DNA from: Bog-473 sp963788125
Lineage (GTDB): Bacteria; Actinomycetota; Acidimicrobiia; Acidimicrobiales; RAAP-2
Length of the DNA: 64,000 bases
Assembly (NCBI GenBank): GCA_963788125.1
Contig: CAWBFN010000002.1
Coordinates: forward strand, 1,178,001-1,242,000
Reading direction: 5' to 3'
In this document: piece after piece, positions 1-9,070 of the stretch
How the letters are laid out: each line of letters starts with the position of its first letter
How positions within the stretch are numbered: position 1 is the first letter of the stretch
Notes under the pieces: generated by a model
Told to the model about the DNA's origin: nothing
Seen by the model: only the letters and a program-made list of their open reading frames with translations
The model's database searches: none
Position numbers and translations under genes: made by a program

Positions 1-1327
1 GGTCACTCCGGCTCCATCTGGTTCCGGTGGACGGGCGCTCCGAAAGCCCACCGCGGCGGAGCCGGCCCTCTGACGGCCGAGCTCGTGCTCCGACCCGGGC
101 AGGTGCTCGATCTGGTACTCGAACTCAGTGATGTCCCCTTGGAGGGCGAGGCGCCCGACCCGGGTGAGTGCTGGTCGGCCACCGAGGCAATGTGGGCCTT
201 GGCGGTTCCCGATCTCGGGGAGGTCCTTGGTCCTCGGGATGCCGAAATGGCCATGGCCGTACTCAGTGGCCTGACGAGCGCCGACGGGGGCATGGTGGCG
301 GCCGCCACCATGAGCCTGCCTGAGCGGGCCCGGGCCAACAGGAACTACGACTATCGCTACGCCTGGATCCGCGACCAGTGCTACGCCGGGCAGGCGGTGG
401 CCGCCCATGGGCATTTTCCGCTGCTCGACTCCGCCGTGTCCTTTGTCTCGGCCCGACTGCTCGCCGATGGCCCGGAGCTGAAGCCGGCCTACACGGTCAA
501 CGGAGGGGCGGTTCCCGACGAGCGGACGCTTTCTCACCTGGCCGGGTATCCGGGCGGTGCCGACAAGGTGGGCAACTGGGTGAACCAACAGTTCCAACTC
601 GATGCCTTCGGGGAGGCGCTCGAGCTGCTCGCCGTCGCGTCGTCGTTGGACCGGCTCGATACCGACCACTGGGACGCCGTCGAGACCGCGGTCGCCGCCA
701 TCGAACGACGATGGGGCGAGCCCGACGCCGGGATCTGGGAACTGGACAATCAACGGTGGGCCCATTCTCGTTTGACGTGTGTGGCCGGGACTCCGAGCCA
801 TCGCCAAGCACGCCCCCAGTTCCCAATCGGGTCAGTGGAGTGGACTGGCCGATGCGATATTGGCCGACGTCTCGGCAGACTGCCTCCACGCTGACGGGCG
901 GTGGCAACGTGCTCCAGAGGACACGCGGATCGATGCCGCTCTGTTGCTCCCGGGAATCCGTCACGCCGTGCCGACCTCTGACCCCCGGACGGTGGCGACC
1001 GTCAATGCCGTGGCCGCCGAGCTCTTGCGAGACGATTATGTCTACCGCTTCGCGCACGACGCTCGGCCACTTGGCGAGGCCGAAGGAGCGTTTCTCCTGT
1101 GTGGCTTCTTGCTGGCCTTGGCGCTCGAGCAGCAAGGAGAGCACCTGACGGCGCGAGCCCTGTTCGAGCGCAATCGCTCGGCGAGTGGCACGCCGGGCCT
1201 CTTGGCCGAGGAGTTCGACATCACCCAGCGCCAGCTACGGGGCAACATTCCCCAAGCATTCGTCCATGCCTTGCTGCTCGAGTGCAGCGCCGCCCTCCGC
1301 CCTGGTCAACCTGACAGATCTGCGTAG
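1..1327 (+). pseudogene. GH15 glucoamylase/trehalase-like glycosidase, 5' partial, frameshifted
   Basis: C-terminal part of a glycoside hydrolase family 15 enzyme, an inverting (alpha/alpha)6-barrel hydrolase of alpha-glucans or trehalose. The frame is open from base 1, so the N-terminus lies outside the window. Seen directly: NYDYRYAWIRDQ (about 344-380), GIWELDNQRWAHSR near 730-770, which carries the first catalytic Glu, and GLLAEEFD near 1197-1220, which carries the second. The reading frame changes near 785-792, in the gccgggactc stretch: the first frame runs off into nonsense while homology resumes at 779-1327 with GLRAIAKHAP. One base is gained (or two lost). Both catalytic motifs survive on either side, so this may be a sequencing error rather than decay. 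An SDR gene follows 68 bases later, a pairing known from other actinobacteria. Confidence 0.88.
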
Positions 1328-1395
1328 CGCCACGCGGGCGGGGTAGCTCCTACTACAACCCGCTCCGATCGGGGAACGAAATGGAGGCAAGCACT

Positions 1396-2403
1396 ATGGT
1401 CACTCGGAAGGTCGCGCTCGTGACCGGCGCGTCAGCCGGGGTGGGACGAGCCACCGCGGTCGAACTGGCACGTCGGGGATTTGACGTCGCGCTGCTCGCT
1501 CGAGGGCGCGCCGGTCTCGAGGCGGCCGCGGCCGAGGTTGAGTCGAAGGGCGCCCGAGCGCTGATCGTGGCGGCAGATGTGTCCGACTATGACGAAGTGG
1601 ATGGTGCCGCGGCGCAGGCCGAAGAGGAGCTGGGGCCGCTGGACGTCTGGGTGAACAACGCCATGACCACCAGCTTCTCGCCGCTTTCGGACACCAAGCC
1701 CGAAGACTTTCGCCGGGCCATTGAAGTCACCTTTCTCGGGCAGGTGTGGGGCACCATGGCCGCCCTCGCCCGCATGCGACCCCGCGATCGGGGGAACATC
1801 GTCAACGTCGGCTCCGCCCTGGCCTTCATCGGCATCCCGCTGCAGTCGCCGTACTGTGCGGCCAAGTTCGCCTGCCGGGGCTTCTTCGAGTCCACCCGGG
1901 CCGAGTTGTTGCACGAGGGCAGTCACGTCCGCCTCTCCATGGTGCACCTGCCGGCGGTCAACACACCCCAGTTCGACTGGTGCCAGACCTCGATGGATCG
2001 CCACCCGCAGCCGGTCCCGCCCATCTATCAGCCGGAGATCCCGGCCAAATTCATTGTGCGGGCGGCCCTGGACGGGCGCCGTTCCAAAGTCATCGGTTCG
2101 TGGAACAAGCTGCTGGTGGCGGCCGGCCAGATCGCTCCAGGGTTGGGAAACCACTACGCCGCCCTCGGGGCCTGGGACACGCAACTGGCCGACCTGCCGA
2201 TCGGCCGCGACCGACCCGACAACCTGAACCATCCGGCCGATGACGAAGAGGACGCGGGAGCCCACGGCATCTTCGACGACAAGGCGGGAGGCTTCTTCGA
2301 CCCCAGCTTTTTGAAGACGCTCCCCCAAGCGGGTCGCACCTTCTTGGCGGCTGCGATCGCCGATGCCCGTGATCGGTCCCGACGACCGAGTCCACGTCGA
2401 TGA
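1396..2403 (+). CDS. SDR family oxidoreductase, long C-terminal extension
   Basis: Short-chain dehydrogenase of 335 residues, cytosolic and NAD(P)-dependent. The Rossmann fold is clear: TGASAGVGRAT near the N-terminus binds the nucleotide, VNNAM is the NNAG-type motif, and SPYCAAK holds the YxxxK catalytic pair. The last 100 residues go beyond a classical SDR and contain RPDNLNHPADDEEDAGAHG, a tail typical of the actinobacterial SDRs found next to GH15 genes. I chose ATG 1396 over ATG 1381 because GGAGG (1383-1387) lies at proper spacing before it. The substrate cannot be read from sequence. It probably shares a transcript with the upstream GH15 gene and with the broken membrane-protein gene 9 bases downstream. 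Confidence 0.88.
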   Translation: MVTRKVALVTGASAGVGRATAVELARRGFDVALLARGRAGLEAAAAEVESKGARALIVAADVSDYDEVDGAAAQAEEELGPLDVWVNNAMTTSFSPLSDTKPEDFRRAIEVTFLGQVWGTMAALARMRPRDRGNIVNVGSALAFIGIPLQSPYCAAKFACRGFFESTRAELLHEGSHVRLSMVHLPAVNTPQFDWCQTSMDRHPQPVPPIYQPEIPAKFIVRAALDGRRSKVIGSWNKLLVAAGQIAPGLGNHYAALGAWDTQLADLPIGRDRPDNLNHPADDEEDAGAHGIFDDKAGGFFDPSFLKTLPQAGRTFLAAAIADARDRSRRPSPRR

Positions 2404-2412
2404 GGGGTTCAC

Positions 2413-2774
2413 ATGGCGTCAATGAGGGCATCGCAATGGCAGAGAGCAGCCCCGGTTCCCCTGGCCATTCGTGCCGGGTGGGGCATGACGCTGCTCATTG
2501 CTCCCGGGCCCGTGCTTCGACTCTTCGGGGGCGCCGACGAGGGCCGTGCCCCGCGCCGGGTCATGCGCGTGCTGGGGGCCCGTCATATCGTGCAGGCCGG
2601 CGCTGAATATCGTTTCGGCGGTCGCGCCCGAGAGATCGGCATCGGCGTCGATCTCCTGCACGGGACAACGTCGGTCGCTCTTCGGCGTCGTGAAGCCCGC
2701 CCTGGCGGCGTGCGGCGCTCATTGACGCAAGCGTGGCGACCGGTTTCGCTCTGCTCGGTATCACCAACAAATAG
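2413..2774 (+). pseudogene. small hydrophobic protein, two frameshifts
   Basis: Remnant of a small membrane-associated protein of about 120 residues. It opens with MASMRASQWQRAAP at ATG 2413 after a GAGGGG ribosome site, and continues with GWGMTLLIAPGPVLRLFGG and RVMRVLGARHIVQA. The first frame fails after LLHGTTSVAL (about 2685). Sensible residues then appear in the next frame (FGVVKPALAACGA) and finally in the third frame (ALIDASVATGFALLGITNK, stop at 2772-2774). Reading across two single-base shifts restores one continuous hydrophobic protein. The function is unknown; the ARH.VQA pattern is common in small actinobacterial membrane proteins. It follows the SDR gene closely and probably belongs to the same operon. 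Confidence 0.55.
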
Positions 2775-2789
2775 CCGACACGACTCGTT

Positions 2790-2826
2790 GACGGACTCCG
2801 GGACGACGTGCCGCGTTCCGGAGTCG
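2790..2826 (+). terminator. hairpin after the SDR operon
   Basis: Inverted repeat with arms gactccgg (2794-2801) and ccggagtc (2818-2825) and a GC-rich loop, starting 20 bases after the stop of the frameshifted membrane-protein gene. There is no U-tract, which is common for actinobacterial terminators. It could end transcription from the GH15-SDR operon. Confidence 0.35.
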
Positions 2827-2829
2827 TAC

Positions 2830-3054
2830 CTAGGGGCCGCCGGCCGCAGACGAGTCGGTCGGAACCACGTCGCGCCATACCCAATGCCCCCCGACCGACG
2901 GTGCGCTCGAATCCTCTGCCCCTACCACCGCTTCCCGGAGATCCTCATCGGAACTGACGCCGAGCGTAGGACGCTTGTCGGCGTACTGGACGGGGTCGAG
3001 GCGGTCGTGCAGCCAGCCAACCCCCAGAATCACCACTGCAGCGAGCTGTCGCAT
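2830..3054 (-). CDS. hypothetical small protein with hydrophobic N-terminus
   Basis: Unrecognised 74-residue frame. It begins MRQLAAVVILGVGWLHDRLD, which could be a short membrane anchor, and continues into an acidic, soluble-looking tail (GVSSDEDLREAVVGAEDSS). The ATG overlaps the TGA of a short upstream frame ending in LVLMKKDESSG, so it may be the last member of a truncated operon whose 5' part was removed when the repeat copy at 3091 formed. No Shine-Dalgarno sequence decides the start. It could be spurious. Confidence 0.3.
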   Translation of the reverse strand: MRQLAAVVILGVGWLHDRLDPVQYADKRPTLGVSSDEDLREAVVGAEDSSAPSVGGHWVWRDVVPTDSSAAGGP

Positions 3055-3090
3055 CAGCCGCTCGACTCGTCCTTCTTCATCAGTACGAGT

Positions 3091-3273
3091 TCTACGGCGG
3101 CGACCCGATGGGAAGTCTCTTGACAGATCGTCTCACACACCGGACTTCATGACTTCCGCCACCTTGGTGGCTGCAGCTTCGACAGCCACTCGTGGGCGAC
3201 GATCTCCGCCCGCCAGGTTGGTCGTTCTTCACGGAAAAGACGTGTGAGGTATCAATAAGAGTTGCAATCGCTC
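3091..3273. repeat. left copy (A) of a diverged direct repeat, interrupted by IS30
   Basis: This stretch matches 8167-8408 in the same orientation. Shared blocks include the start of the small minus-strand lipoprotein gene (gatgggaagtct, gatcgtctcac), a cggacttcatgacttccgcc block, a ggttggtcgttcttcacgga block and gttgcaatcgctc. Copy A lacks about 46 bases present in copy B after gatcgtctcac. The match resumes for about 20 bases after the IS30 element (4509-4529, ending gcacgatgaaagtc). In copy A the lipoprotein frame stops after about 14 codons, and the small plus-strand frame of copy B is reduced to seven codons. Confidence 0.75.
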
Positions 3274-4505
3274 GGCGAATTCAAGGGATCAGTGCAACGA
3301 GCTGGTGAATAGGCAACGCTTCGTTGCCCTGAACCAGGAGGTTGTCGATGGCCCCGCACCACATGACCCGTGAGCAAAAGAAGATGGCACGTCGCCTCAG
3401 GCCGAAGGGTCTGCCGCTGAAGGAGATCGCGAGGGATGTCAGCTGTTCAATGGACCTGGTCAAGGCCATCGTGTACAAGCAGCGCGAGGATTCGGGCTTG
3501 GCTGACAGATGGTCACCGGCATCAGGCCGCCTGAGCGCTGAAGAGCGCGAGGAGATCTTGTTGGGGCTGGCCCGGGGTGAGTCGATGACGGCCATTGCCC
3601 GCAGCGTCGAGCGTGCTCCATCCACGATCACTCGTGAAGTGGCCGCCAACGGCGGTATCCACGGCTATGGGGCCTGGAGGGCGCACTGTCGGGCCGAGAC
3701 ATCGTAGCGGCGACCCAAGACCGCCAAGCTGGCGCACCCGGCCCTGGTCCGCCAGGTGAGCACCTGGCTCGAAGAGCTGTGGTCGCCCCAGGAGATCGCG
3801 GAGCGCTTGCGCCTGGACTTCCCAGACGATCCGATGATGCAGGTGAGCCACGAGACCATCTACCAGTCCCTCTACGTCCAGGGCCGAGGTGAACTCCGCC
3901 GCGAGCTGGCCCGCTGCCTTCGCTCGGGGCGTACGGCCCGCCGTCACCAGGGACGAGTGGAACGCGAGGCAAGAACCCAGACATGGTCATGATCAGCGAA
4001 CGCCCTGCCGAGGTAGAGGACAGGGCGGTGCCCGGACACTGGGAGGGCGATTTGATCATCGGCGCCGGCGGCAAGTCCGCTGTCGGCACCTTGGTCGAAC
4101 GTTCGACACGGTTCGTGCTGCTCTTGCACCTCCCCAACGAGCACGGAGCATCAAGCGTCGAGGCGGCGATGCGCAGGGCCATCAAGAAGCTGCCCGACGA
4201 GCTCGCGCTCTCCATCACCTGGGACCAGGGCAAGGAGATGGCCAGCCATGTGAGCTTCACCGTGGCCACCGGCATCCCGATCTACTTCTGCGATCCCCAC
4301 TCGCCGTGGCAACGCGGTTCCAACGAGAACACGAACGGACTCCTGCGCCAATACATGCCCAAGAGCACTGACCTCTCGCGACATACTGCTGCCGATCTGG
4401 CCCGAATCCAACGAAGCCTCAACGGCCGTCCCCGCAAGACGCTCGGATATATGAAACCATCAGAGAAGTTTGCCGAGCTCGTTGCAGTGATCCCTTGAAT
4501 TCGCC
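3274..4505 (+). mobile_element. IS30-family insertion sequence with inverted repeats and 3-bp target duplication
   Basis: About 1.23 kb element. Terminal inverted repeats run over roughly 30 bases (3274-3303 and 4476-4505); the two ends differ at about two positions. The flanking trinucleotide ctc occurs at 3271-3273 and 4506-4508, as expected for a short IS30-type target duplication. Removing the element plus one ctc restores a sequence collinear with 8388-8408 in repeat copy B, so B serves as the unoccupied site. It carries one transposase gene, which is inactive. Confidence 0.9.
3348..4498 (+). pseudogene. IS30-family transposase, amber codon and frameshift
   Basis: DDE transposase of the IS30 family. 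ATG 3348 follows AGGAGG at 3337-3342. The N-terminal helix-turn-helix region is seen in LRPKGLPLKEIARDVSCS and ARGESMTAIARSVERAPS. An in-frame TAG (3705-3707) interrupts the gene after RAHCRAET; the same frame then continues with RRPKTAKLAHPAL and VSHETIYQSLYVQGRGELRR. A one-base loss near 3963-3966 shifts the frame, after which the rve core is clear: PGHWEGDLIIG (first Asp), FCDPHSPWQRGSNENTNGLL (second Asp and Glu region), and the end RPRKTLGYMKPSEKFAEL. Two lesions make it non-functional, so mobility would need a transposase in trans. Confidence 0.9.
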
Positions 4506-4508
4506 CTC

Positions 4509-5003
4509 TATTACTGCACGATGAAAGTCACTCGCCGTAAATAATCGCCCGTAACGCAGGATTTGTGCGCGGATCCTAGCCCTGACAACAGATGGCCATG
4601 TTGTTTGGCCATCTATGACCCCCTATCTTCATGATCCTGGTTACTGATGGGACTCCGGCAGGTGCCATTCAGATTCACACCTGTGTGTGATCAGATAATC
4701 CACCGCCTCACACTTTCTGGGGCGCTCATTGCCCAACAAAGCGAAGTGGCCCGATTACGTAACCGACAACGGCGGTGTTACCCCGACGTCATAGATCAGT
4801 GAGGCATGAGGCCTGCTAGTACATGCGATGGCGGGAGCGCCTCTGCACCGTAGGACCATATGAACGGGTCCCCTGAGCGGAAACAGCAGCCCAATCAGGG
4901 ACCCCGTAACCGACAAATCGGACATGAAACGACGACACCTAGACGCTGGGCGAGCGCGTGTCCCCTTGGAGGGGGCGAGCTGGGTGCGGATCTGGCTGAG
5001 CAG
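4509..5003. other. intergenic stretch after IS30 with one strong hairpin
   Basis: No convincing gene. It starts with the tail of repeat copy A. A perfect 9-bp inverted repeat, agatggcca (4590-4598) and tggccatct (4606-4614), encloses a 7-base loop; no gene ends next to it. Open frames across 4755-5105 and 4860 onward have no coding character until the DrmD-like stretch begins near 5004. Confidence 0.5.
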
Positions 5004-5220
5004 TTGAACCAGCTTGTCCGGGTCCGCGGACGGCACTGGGTGGTGACCGAGGTGCGTCGGGGCACCCTCGATATCGTCTTTCGTGACGCCCAGCAGGCCC
5101 AGCACCTGGTGGAACTGACCGCGGTCGAAGACGACGGCCCGGGCGACTCCCTCAGCGTCATCTGGGAGGTCGAGCCAGACATCATCATGCGCCTAACACC
5201 ACCCGGAACCCACCGGCCAC
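5004..5220 (+). pseudogene. N-terminal remnant of a DrmD-like SNF2 helicase (DISARM)
   Basis: About 60 residues resemble the start of the SNF2-type helicases annotated as DISARM DrmD: LNQLVRVRGRHWVVTEVRRG, then QHLVELTAVEDDGPGDSLS and VIWEVEPD. In family members this small beta-rich N-terminus is followed by a helicase of many hundred residues with Walker motifs. Here it stops after EPD and the sequence passes into the promoter of the permease gene at 5296. No helicase motif follows. TTG 5004 is a possible start. The family assignment rests on pattern memory of the QHLV..(S/A)VEDD...WE(V/L)EP signature. A DrmC-like fragment lies 9 kb downstream. Confidence 0.5.
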
Positions 5221-5295
5221 CACCCTTGAAGTGCGCCCAGCGTGTCGCCAGAATCCCTTCATGGACAGTGCCGGTCGTGCACAGGAGGCCAGGTG

Positions 5296-7779
5296 ATGCC
5301 GGGGGTCTGGTTTCGGCTGCGCCGCGAGTCGCGTGCCAAGTGGAAGGCCTGGGTCGCGATGGGCCTGCTTCTGGGCGTCATCGGTGGAGCCGTCCTGACC
5401 GCAGCGGCGGGTGCACGACGCACCGACACCGCCTACCCGCGCCTGCGGCAGTGGGCTGAAGCCCCTGACCTCCTCGTCGCTCCCAACAACACAGGGTTCG
5501 GCGGCTATTACGGCGCTCTCTCCCGGTTGCCAGAGGTCCGCACGCTGTCGACGCTACTTCTCTACGGGATCGTGCTTCCCGCTACGGGGGGGACCGTGGA
5601 CACCAACGTCCAGGTTGAAGGCAGCTCCCAGTTCACCGGGGTGTATGGAAACAAGGTGAAGGTGCTGCAAGGTCGACTCTTCGATCCCAACGACCCCCGT
5701 GCAGCCATGGTCGACGAGCAGCTCGCCCAGCGAGACCACCTGAGACCGGGCAGCACTCTGCACCTGCTCGGGGTTCCCAATGACGCTCAGGGAAACCCCG
5801 ATGTCTCTCGCGCCTTTCCCATGTCGTTCCGGGTCAGCGGTATCGCCGCCTTCGACGACCAGATCGTTCCTGCCAATCGCGCCAACGGCGAACCGCGAGT
5901 ACTGCTCACTCCCGCCTTCTTCAGGGTGCCTGCTTACAAAGGGCTCCATGGGTCTGACGGAGGAGCAGTCACTCTGCGCACGGGGGCGAGTAGGGCGGCC
6001 TTCCTGCGCCAAGCGAACTCGTTGGCATCGTCGCCCCGATTCTCATCCCAGACGGGAGGACAGGTCTTCATAGGAGACCTCGACGCCCAGGCGGCAGCGA
6101 CCGAACGGGCGATCCGGCCCGAGGCGATCGCCCTCGCCCTCTTCGCGGCCCTGGCCGGGCTGATGGTGCTGGTGGTCATGTCGCAGCTCATCGGACGCCA
6201 GGTCCTCCTCGATGCCGCCGAGCATCCTGTTCTGGCTGCGCTCGGGATGAGCCGCCGTGACCTCGTCGTACTCTCGCTCCTACGAGTGGGGATCGTGACG
6301 TTCTGCGGCGCACTGGTCGCCGTGGCCGTGGCCATTGCCGCGTCTCCGTTGATGCCGATCGGACCCGCTCGAGTGGCCGAGCCCAGCCCAGGAATAGAGG
6401 TGAACCTGGCGATCCTCGGTGTCGGCTTCGTGATCGCCTTCTTGGCACCGTTGCTCCTGGTGGTTCCCGCCGCGTGGCGGGCAGCCAGCAGGTTCGGACC
6501 CCTGGGCTCTGCCGCGTCGGGAAGCGAGGAAAGCCGTTCGAGCCTTGTCTCGGCGCTCGGAACTGGACCGGGAGCGCTCACAGCCTCGCTCGGGCTGCGC
6601 ATGGCGTTCGATCCTGGACGGGGGCGCAGCGCGGTGCCGGTGCGCAGCGCGGTGCCGGTGCGCACCGCGCTGGCAGGCACGACGATCGCGCTCACGGCCT
6701 TGGTGGCGTCCTTTGTCTTCGGCGCCAGCCTGCTGCACCTTGTCGATACGCCGCACCTGTACGGGCAGAAGTGGGACAGCCAGCTCGACCTCGGGTTCGG
6801 CGCGGTACCTGCTCAGTTCTTGAGCACCGTGATTTCGAGCCAGCGCGATGTGACCTCTTACGCGATGGGCAACTATGCGCCCCTCGGGACACTCGCCATT
6901 TCCGGCGTGCAGGTTCCCGCCATAGGCATTGACTCTGCTGGCGGCAGCTTCCTCGCACTGCTGCAGGGAAGGGCACCGTCGGCTCCGGGGGAGATAGCGC
7001 TGGGGGCGCGGACACTTGAGACTCTACATCTGCGAGTCGGAGATACGGTCCTGGTCGCGCTCAACGCCGGGACCCGGAGCATGCACATCGTGGGCGAAGC
7101 GGTTTTTGCCGCTTTCAGCCGGGGATCGTTCGATGCCACCGATCTCGGAAACGGAGCCGCTCTTGTGGCTTCGGATCTGTCGGTGCCCGATCCAAGCACC
7201 GGATGTCCGGCGGGACCCACCTGTTATAACTTCGCCCTCGTGCGCTTCCGGCCGCGCACGAACCTGGCCGCAGCCGGAGTCAGCCTCGAGAGAGCGGCGG
7301 TTGCCGCAGGGTGCCCGGTCGGTTCCTGCAATGTCGTGGCCGACCAGCGGCCGAGCGACATCGAGAACTACACGCGTATCCGCAACACCCCGATTGTTCT
7401 CGGAGGGGTTTTGGCTCTGCTGGCCGTGGCGATGCTCACCAACGTCCTCGTGACCGGGGTGAGGATGCGCCGGCGCGACCTGGCGTTGCTCAAGACTCTG
7501 GGTCTGCTGCGGCGCCAGGTTTCGGCGGTGGTGGCCTGGCAGGCGACTGCCCTCATCGCCTTTGCCCTAGTCTTGGGGATTCCTCTCGGGATCGTGGCCG
7601 GTCGCGCTCCGTGGTCCTTCTTCGCCGACTCTGTAGGCGTGCCAGGAGCCGCCCAGGTGCCGCTGCTCGCTGTTCTTTCTATCGTCCCCATCGCGCTCGT
7701 CTTGGCCAACGTCATAGCGGCCGGACCCGCATGGGCAGCGAGCCGCGTGCAAGTCGCCTCTGTTCTGCGAAGCGAGTGA
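5296..7779 (+). CDS. FtsX-type ABC transporter permease (large, two-domain)
   Basis: Permease of the FtsX/MacB superfamily, 827 residues from ATG 5296. That start is preferred over GTG 5242 because AGGAGG lies at 5282-5287. A transmembrane segment near residues 20-40 (WVAMGLLLGVIGGAVLTAA) precedes a periplasmic-type domain with VAPNNTGFGGYYGAL. Membrane groups follow near the middle (LALFAALAGLMVLVVMSQL) and at the end (GGVLALLAVAMLTNVLVTG, then further helices), the usual duplicated FtsX layout. No ATPase gene is adjacent, so the partner must be elsewhere. A paralog lies at 53997-56426. The 18-base tandem duplication at 6625-6660 adds six residues relative to that paralog. The substrate is unknown; lipid or peptide export is typical of the family. 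Confidence 0.87.
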   Translation: MPGVWFRLRRESRAKWKAWVAMGLLLGVIGGAVLTAAAGARRTDTAYPRLRQWAEAPDLLVAPNNTGFGGYYGALSRLPEVRTLSTLLLYGIVLPATGGTVDTNVQVEGSSQFTGVYGNKVKVLQGRLFDPNDPRAAMVDEQLAQRDHLRPGSTLHLLGVPNDAQGNPDVSRAFPMSFRVSGIAAFDDQIVPANRANGEPRVLLTPAFFRVPAYKGLHGSDGGAVTLRTGASRAAFLRQANSLASSPRFSSQTGGQVFIGDLDAQAAATERAIRPEAIALALFAALAGLMVLVVMSQLIGRQVLLDAAEHPVLAALGMSRRDLVVLSLLRVGIVTFCGALVAVAVAIAASPLMPIGPARVAEPSPGIEVNLAILGVGFVIAFLAPLLLVVPAAWRAASRFGPLGSAASGSEESRSSLVSALGTGPGALTASLGLRMAFDPGRGRSAVPVRSAVPVRTALAGTTIALTALVASFVFGASLLHLVDTPHLYGQKWDSQLDLGFGAVPAQFLSTVISSQRDVTSYAMGNYAPLGTLAISGVQVPAIGIDSAGGSFLALLQGRAPSAPGEIALGARTLETLHLRVGDTVLVALNAGTRSMHIVGEAVFAAFSRGSFDATDLGNGAALVASDLSVPDPSTGCPAGPTCYNFALVRFRPRTNLAAAGVSLERAAVAAGCPVGSCNVVADQRPSDIENYTRIRNTPIVLGGVLALLAVAMLTNVLVTGVRMRRRDLALLKTLGLLRRQVSAVVAWQATALIAFALVLGIPLGIVAGRAPWSFFADSVGVPGAAQVPLLAVLSIVPIALVLANVIAAGPAWAASRVQVASVLRSE
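6625..6660 (+). repeat. 18-bp in-frame tandem duplication in the permease gene
   Basis: Two exact copies of cgcagcgcggtgccggtg lie head to tail (6625-6642 and 6643-6660), encoding RSAVPV twice. The paralog at 53997-56426 has a single GAVPVRSALVG at the same place, so this is a recent slippage duplication. It keeps the frame. Confidence 0.9.
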
Positions 7780-8046
7780 GCTGCGCCAACTCTCACCTGC
7801 TTGAGGAGGCTCCAGCGGAAGACAACCCTGTTTTCCGCGTGATCGCCCATGTATCGAAGCCCATTCTATGTCCCCAGCCGAATGGCAGGCCACGCCGAAT
7901 CTGCGATCTCACTTGGAGAGGTGACAACGCTCGCAGCCATTGCGCGCCATCGAATGGAAGTCCCCGGATACTTGATCCATCATCGCCGCCCGCCGCGCTC
8001 TCCGGAAGACAGCGCCGAATGGGGGATCAGCTTCCCGTAGGTCAGC

Positions 8047-8211
8047 TCAAGGCGCCCCGTCATTGCCTCCGGGTGACTTGGGACCTTGGCCGACGTTTGC
8101 ACCGTTGTTGTTGGGTTGGTGGGTCGGTGTCGGATTGCTGCAGGCGGCGAGGCTCAGAGCGAGTCCTACAGCGGCGACCCCGATGGGAAGTCTTTTTACA
8201 GATCGTCTCAC
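8047..8211 (-). CDS. small lipoprotein
   Basis: A 54-residue protein with a bacterial lipoprotein signal: basic start MRRSVKRLP, hydrophobic core IGVAAVGLALS, and lipobox LAAC with the lipidated Cys at position 24. The mature part is only about 30 residues, rich in Asn, Pro, Thr and Gly (SNPTPTHQPNNNGANVGQGP), and looks disordered. Start GTG 8211; a purine-rich ggaaag precedes it closely. It would be anchored to the outer face of the membrane. The first 12 codons are duplicated in repeat copy A at 3091-3140, where a frame change brings a stop. The function is unknown. Confidence 0.6.
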   Translation of the reverse strand: MRRSVKRLPIGVAAVGLALSLAACSNPTPTHQPNNNGANVGQGPKSPGGNDGAP

Positions 8212-8408
8212 CTTTCCGGTGTACCCGGATAGCGGTTGAGTAACCTCGATTCACACGCCGGACTTCATGACTTCCGCCACCTTGGCGGCTGGCCAGCTTC
8301 GACAGCCACTCGCTGGCGACGATCTCGGCCAGGTTGGTCGTTCTTCACGGACAGAGGTGCGAGGTATCAATCGGAGTTGCAATCGCTCTTTTGCACGATG
8401 AGAGTCGA
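8167..8408. repeat. right copy (B) of the diverged direct repeat
   Basis: Uninterrupted counterpart of 3091-3273 plus 4509-4529. It holds the 5' part of the lipoprotein gene, a stretch whose minus strand can be read as a very short frame ending KVAEVMKSGV, and the start of the small plus-strand gene at 8398. The site equivalent to the IS30 insertion is gttgcaatcgctcttttgca (8376-8395). The two copies flank the DrmD remnant and the first permease gene. Confidence 0.7.
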
Positions 8409-8574
8409 GCTGTCCGACGAAGAGTTGGCCCTGATCGTGGAGGCGCTGGAAGATAACGCCAGACTCTTCGACGTGGGAGCGGTGGATCCCACACTCGACG
8501 CCGACGAGCGAGCAGTCTTCGCCGTCGATGCCGAGCTGTGCAGATTGCTCGTTGTTCGGCTGCGCGGACAGTAG
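8398..8574 (+). CDS. hypothetical small acidic protein
   Basis: 58 residues from ATG 8398: MRVELSDEELALIVEALEDN, then a second amphipathic stretch AVFAVDAELCRLLVVRLRGQ. Acidic, helix-rich and soluble, with no known domain recognised. Residue composition and helical periodicity look coding. No clear ribosome site precedes it, so translation may be leaderless or the start different. The first few codons are duplicated as a seven-codon stub just after the IS30 element near 4524. Confidence 0.5.
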   Translation: MRVELSDEELALIVEALEDNARLFDVGAVDPTLDADERAVFAVDAELCRLLVVRLRGQ

Positions 8575-9070
8575 CCACTGATGACCAATCCGCTTCAGGT
8601 CTCCGTGGATGCGATTTATCACGATAATGCCCATACGGTCCCCCATCATTGCCAAGCCTCAGCAGCGAAACGATGGGGCAGGAGGTGAATAACCTCACGA
8701 ACCCGTGGAGGCCGATAACCCACATCGAAAAGGGCATCACAGCTATCCCTGTCTGCCCCAAGATCCGATGTGTCCCACGGTCCCGGCGCAGCGGGGGCGC
8801 TGCTCCCGTTCTTTATCGGCACTTTGCGGAAGGGTTGGCTTGCCAGACGATTAACCCCCAGGTGGGCGCAATAGCCACCCAGGTTCACGGCACCGTCGAC
8901 TTCATCCGGAGTCAACGGGACGACGGTCTTGCTGTCTACCTTCGTTGTCCGGCAAGTCTATGACGGTAATCACATCGGTTTCACCGATTGCGTAGTAGAA
9001 GGCATCGGGCTTTCCGCCCACGCTGACACGCCTTTTCGACGACGGTTCGGGGTATAAGCCACACACCCTT
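8575..9070. other. intergenic, no gene recognised
   Basis: About 500 bases between the small acidic protein and the end of the BrkB gene. Open frames on both strands (for example 8649-8963 plus and 8646-8915 minus) lack ribosome sites and resemble no family. I see no tRNA, repeat or strong hairpin. Confidence 0.4.
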
